Positions 61,873 to 64,000 of a DNA stretch of 64,000 bases are shown one piece after another (position 1 is the first letter of the stretch; each line of letters begins with the position of its first letter). A program made the translations under genes and the position numbers. The stretch comes from Candidatus Raymondbacteria bacterium RIFOXYA2_FULL_49_16. Its GTDB lineage: Bacteria > Fibrobacterota > OXYB2-FULL-49-7 > XYB2-FULL-49-35. The stretch lies in assembly GCA_001789205.1 (NCBI GenBank), contig MFYT01000002.1, positions 1 to 64,000 of the forward strand. Direction: 5' to 3'. The notes below the pieces were generated by a model. The model was not told the origin of the DNA, searched no databases, and worked only from the letters and a program-made list of their open reading frames with translations.

Positions 61873-63564
61873 ATGGAAAATCCCATGAAAAGTTTCACCA
61901 TAGGCATAGATTACGGGACCAATTCCGTACGCGCCATTGTAGTCGACTGCGAAACCGGCAACGAAATTGCCTCTTCTGTATTCAATTATCCAACTGGCCG
62001 CCAGGGTATTATTCTAGATCCCAGGGACCATAATCTTGCGCGCCAAAACCCCGTTGATTACCTTAAAGGACTTGAAAAAACCGTAACAGACGCGCTGGAA
62101 AAGGCGCGATCGCGCAAGGGTTTCTGCCCGGCAAAGGTCATTGGCCTTGGGGTTGACACCACCGGTTCAACTCCTATTCCCGTGGACAAAAATAACAGAC
62201 CGCTTGCCCTTGATCCGAAATTTAAAAACAATCCCAATGCGCACGCCTGGCTCTGGAAGGACCATACCAGCGCGGATGAGGCGGTTGAAATCACCCGCAT
62301 TGCACGCAAAGTGCGGCCCAAATTCCTGGCAAAATGCGGCGGCGTCTATTCGTCCGAATGGTTCTGGTCAAAGGTATGGCACTGCCTCAAAATTGACAGT
62401 GCTGTGTTTAACGCCGCATATAGCTGGGTCGAATGCGCTGATTTTATTCCCGCGGTACTGGCAGGGATCACAAAACCTGAAGAAATCAAACGGGGCGTCT
62501 GCCCCGCGGGCCACAAGGCCATGTACTGCGAGGAATGGGGCGGTCTTCCGGACAAAAAATTCCTGGCGCTGCTAGACAGACGGCTATCCAGCCTGCGCGA
62601 CCGTCTTTTCCACAAAGCCCATAGCGCTGATACCGCTGCGGGAGCGCTCTGCACCGTCTGGGCAAATAAACTGGGGCTTCCAACGGGCATTCCCATTGCA
62701 ATCGGCGCCTTTGACGCGCATTATGGCGCAATTGGCGCAGGCATTTCAACAGGGACCCTGGTCAAAATCATTGGCACTTCAACCTGCGACTGCATTGTTT
62801 CTCCAAAGGCAAAAAAACTCAAGGACATTCCCGGCATCTGCGGCATTGTGGACAGCTCAATCCTTCCTGGATACTATGGCCTTGAGGCGGGCCAGTCCGC
62901 GGTAGGTGACATTTTCAAATGGTGGGTCGAAGTCATCTGCGAAGGTGATGGTGCCACCCACGCACGGCTGATGTCCACGGCCGCGCGCCTGAAACCAGGC
63001 CAGAGTGGCCTGCTTGCCCTTGACTGGAACAACGGCAACAGAACAATATTGGTCGATCCAAAGCTGACCGGTCTGCTGGTGGGACAAACTCTCCATACAA
63101 CCCAGGCCGAGGTCTACCGGGCGCTCATTGAGGCAACGGCCTTTGGCGCACGCGCCATCATCGAACGTATCAAGAAGCACGGCGTTCCCATAACCCGGAT
63201 AACAAACTGCGGCGGCATTGCGGAAAAGAACCCCATGCTCATGCAGATCTACGCTGATATCACTGGCTGCGCCATGTATATCTCAGGATCGTCACAGACC
63301 TGCGCGCTTGGCTCGGCCATTGCGGCGGCTGTGGCCGCAGGAGCAAAAACAGGCGGATACAATTCGTTTGAAAAAGCGCAAAAGGCAATGACCTCTGTGA
63401 AAAAAACCGTATACCGGCCAAACCCGGCCGCGAAAAAGATCTACGACAAACTCTATTCCCTGTACATGCGGCTCCATGATGCATTCGGCGGCGTTAAAAA
63501 GTTCGCTGAGCTGGGGCCGATCATGAAAGAATTGCTCGATATCAAAACTGTACAGAATAAATAA
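61873..63564 (+). CDS. araB: Ribulokinase-like FGGY carbohydrate kinase
   Basis: 563 residues, two-domain FGGY kinase. The N-terminal phosphate motif is IGIDYGTNSVRA; the length and the DTTGSTPIPVD, AWLWKDHTSADEA and GTSTCDC segments match AraB rather than xylulokinase or glycerol kinase. The C-terminal half has ATAFGARAIIERIK and NCGGIAEKNPMLMQIYAD. It phosphorylates L-ribulose (or a related ketose) with ATP after isomerisation of L-arabinose. Start 61873 or 61885: GGAAA fits the second slightly better, but the difference is four residues. The isomerase-like gene follows by 13 bases. Confidence 0.85.
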   Translation: MENPMKSFTIGIDYGTNSVRAIVVDCETGNEIASSVFNYPTGRQGIILDPRDHNLARQNPVDYLKGLEKTVTDALEKARSRKGFCPAKVIGLGVDTTGSTPIPVDKNNRPLALDPKFKNNPNAHAWLWKDHTSADEAVEITRIARKVRPKFLAKCGGVYSSEWFWSKVWHCLKIDSAVFNAAYSWVECADFIPAVLAGITKPEEIKRGVCPAGHKAMYCEEWGGLPDKKFLALLDRRLSSLRDRLFHKAHSADTAAGALCTVWANKLGLPTGIPIAIGAFDAHYGAIGAGISTGTLVKIIGTSTCDCIVSPKAKKLKDIPGICGIVDSSILPGYYGLEAGQSAVGDIFKWWVEVICEGDGATHARLMSTAARLKPGQSGLLALDWNNGNRTILVDPKLTGLLVGQTLHTTQAEVYRALIEATAFGARAIIERIKKHGVPITRITNCGGIAEKNPMLMQIYADITGCAMYISGSSQTCALGSAIAAAVAAGAKTGGYNSFEKAQKAMTSVKKTVYRPNPAAKKIYDKLYSLYMRLHDAFGGVKKFAELGPIMKELLDIKTVQNK

Positions 63565-63577
63565 TCCGGAGGAATCC

Positions 63578-64000
63578 ATGTACCTGCCTCTTGGCAAATT
63601 CTCGCCTGACGTGAAAATCGGATTTGTGTCCGCGTCCCGCAACTGTTTTCCACGGTCGCTTGCCGAAGAACGGAGCAAACGCCTGCTTGCGGCAATTAAA
63701 AAGACCGGAATTAAAGTGGTAGTGCCCAAAGGCGACTGCTGGATAGTCGAGACGCGCGCGCACGCGCACGAAGCGGCCAAACAACTTGTACAAGCAGGAT
63801 GCCACGGCGCAGTGCTCTATCTGGGCAATTTTTCGCCTGAAATAGAGGACGCGGCCTTTGTAAAAGCGTTCAACGCTCCGACAATGGTGCTCGCCGCGGC
63901 GGAAGAAGCGGCAACCACGCTCGCAAGCAAGCGCGGGGACGCGCTCTGCGGCCTGCTCTCCTGCATGCTCGATATACGGAAGCGCGGCAAGAACAGCCTG
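63578..64000 (+). CDS. L-fucose/L-arabinose isomerase-like protein, cut by the window end
   Basis: A reading frame of 141 codons is still open at the end of the window. It begins YLPLGKFSPDVKIGFVSASR and continues with a nucleotide-like alpha/beta fold (CHGAVLYLGNFSPE), as in the first domain of the L-fucose isomerase and related (FucI/AraA-like) superfamily. CCGGAGGAATCC lies directly before the ATG, an excellent ribosome site. Next to a ribulokinase-like gene it should convert an aldose such as L-arabinose or a 6-deoxyhexose to the ketose, but the metal-binding residues lie beyond the window, so specificity is open. Confidence 0.65.
   Translation, partial: MYLPLGKFSPDVKIGFVSASRNCFPRSLAEERSKRLLAAIKKTGIKVVVPKGDCWIVETRAHAHEAAKQLVQAGCHGAVLYLGNFSPEIEDAAFVKAFNAPTMVLAAAEEAATTLASKRGDALCGLLSCMLDIRKRGKNSL

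Noticed and set aside
1-64000. CRISPR arrays, tRNA, rRNA or prophage genes
   Set aside because: No regularly spaced repeat, cloverleaf-type sequence or phage structural gene was seen.

Overview
This 64 kb window looks like a chromosomal segment from a free-living or host-associated polysaccharide degrader of the FCB superphylum. The clue is that about 17 secreted proteins end in the same roughly 80-residue C-terminal domain, which starts with a PNPFNP-type motif and ends in a basic-hydrophobic tail such as LLK. This is the type A sorting tag read by the type IX secretion system (T9SS). A Fibrobacterota/Chitinivibrionia-like lineage is my best guess, but that is inference: no rRNA or tRNA gene is visible.

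Region 1 (0-37.5 kb) is almost entirely on the minus strand and reads from right to left. At its head (35.6-37.5 kb) is a membrane-spanning AraC-type regulator with a large extracytoplasmic sensor. Downstream are an SGNH hydrolase, four paralogous serine esterases of one family, two large RIFT/toroid proteins, two beta-helix proteins, a transglutaminase-like protein, two metallophosphoesterases, a sulfatase, a URO-D family protein and a sodium:solute symporter. A fifth, different esterase lies just upstream of the regulator. Almost all are exported and T9SS-tagged. The set favours removal of ester and sulfate substituents and lyase-type chemistry over classical glycoside hydrolases, as expected for a decorated pectin- or xylan-like polymer. 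Three copies of a direct-repeat operator (AAAA-x-CGGT, period 20) lie upstream of three transcription units, two with an identically placed sigma70 promoter. An ISAzo13-like element sits exactly at the sulfatase stop codon, next to an orphan T9SS tag. A SpoIIE-type phosphatase with PAS and jelly-roll sensors closes the region.

Region 2 (37.6-48.6 kb) holds the fifth esterase, a sigma54-type activator sharing the jelly-roll sensor, and a minus-strand operon of BatA-like, DUF4159, VWA-like and M28 peptidase genes.

Region 3 (48.7-55 kb) is housekeeping and cell envelope: two small secreted proteins (one with a duplicated flagellar-hook-like fold), queF, a tagged lipoprotein, a glycosyltransferase, an outer-membrane barrel and an S41 protease.

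Region 4 (55-64 kb) carries a NapH-NapG-like fused polyferredoxin with an internal twin-arginine signal, two divergent Tat-exported DUF362 proteins, an amidohydrolase, a DUF4091/GH123-like protein, an AraB-like kinase and the start of an L-fucose/L-arabinose isomerase-like gene. The last two probably feed a pentose or deoxyhexose into central metabolism.

No gap between genes exceeds 300 bases.
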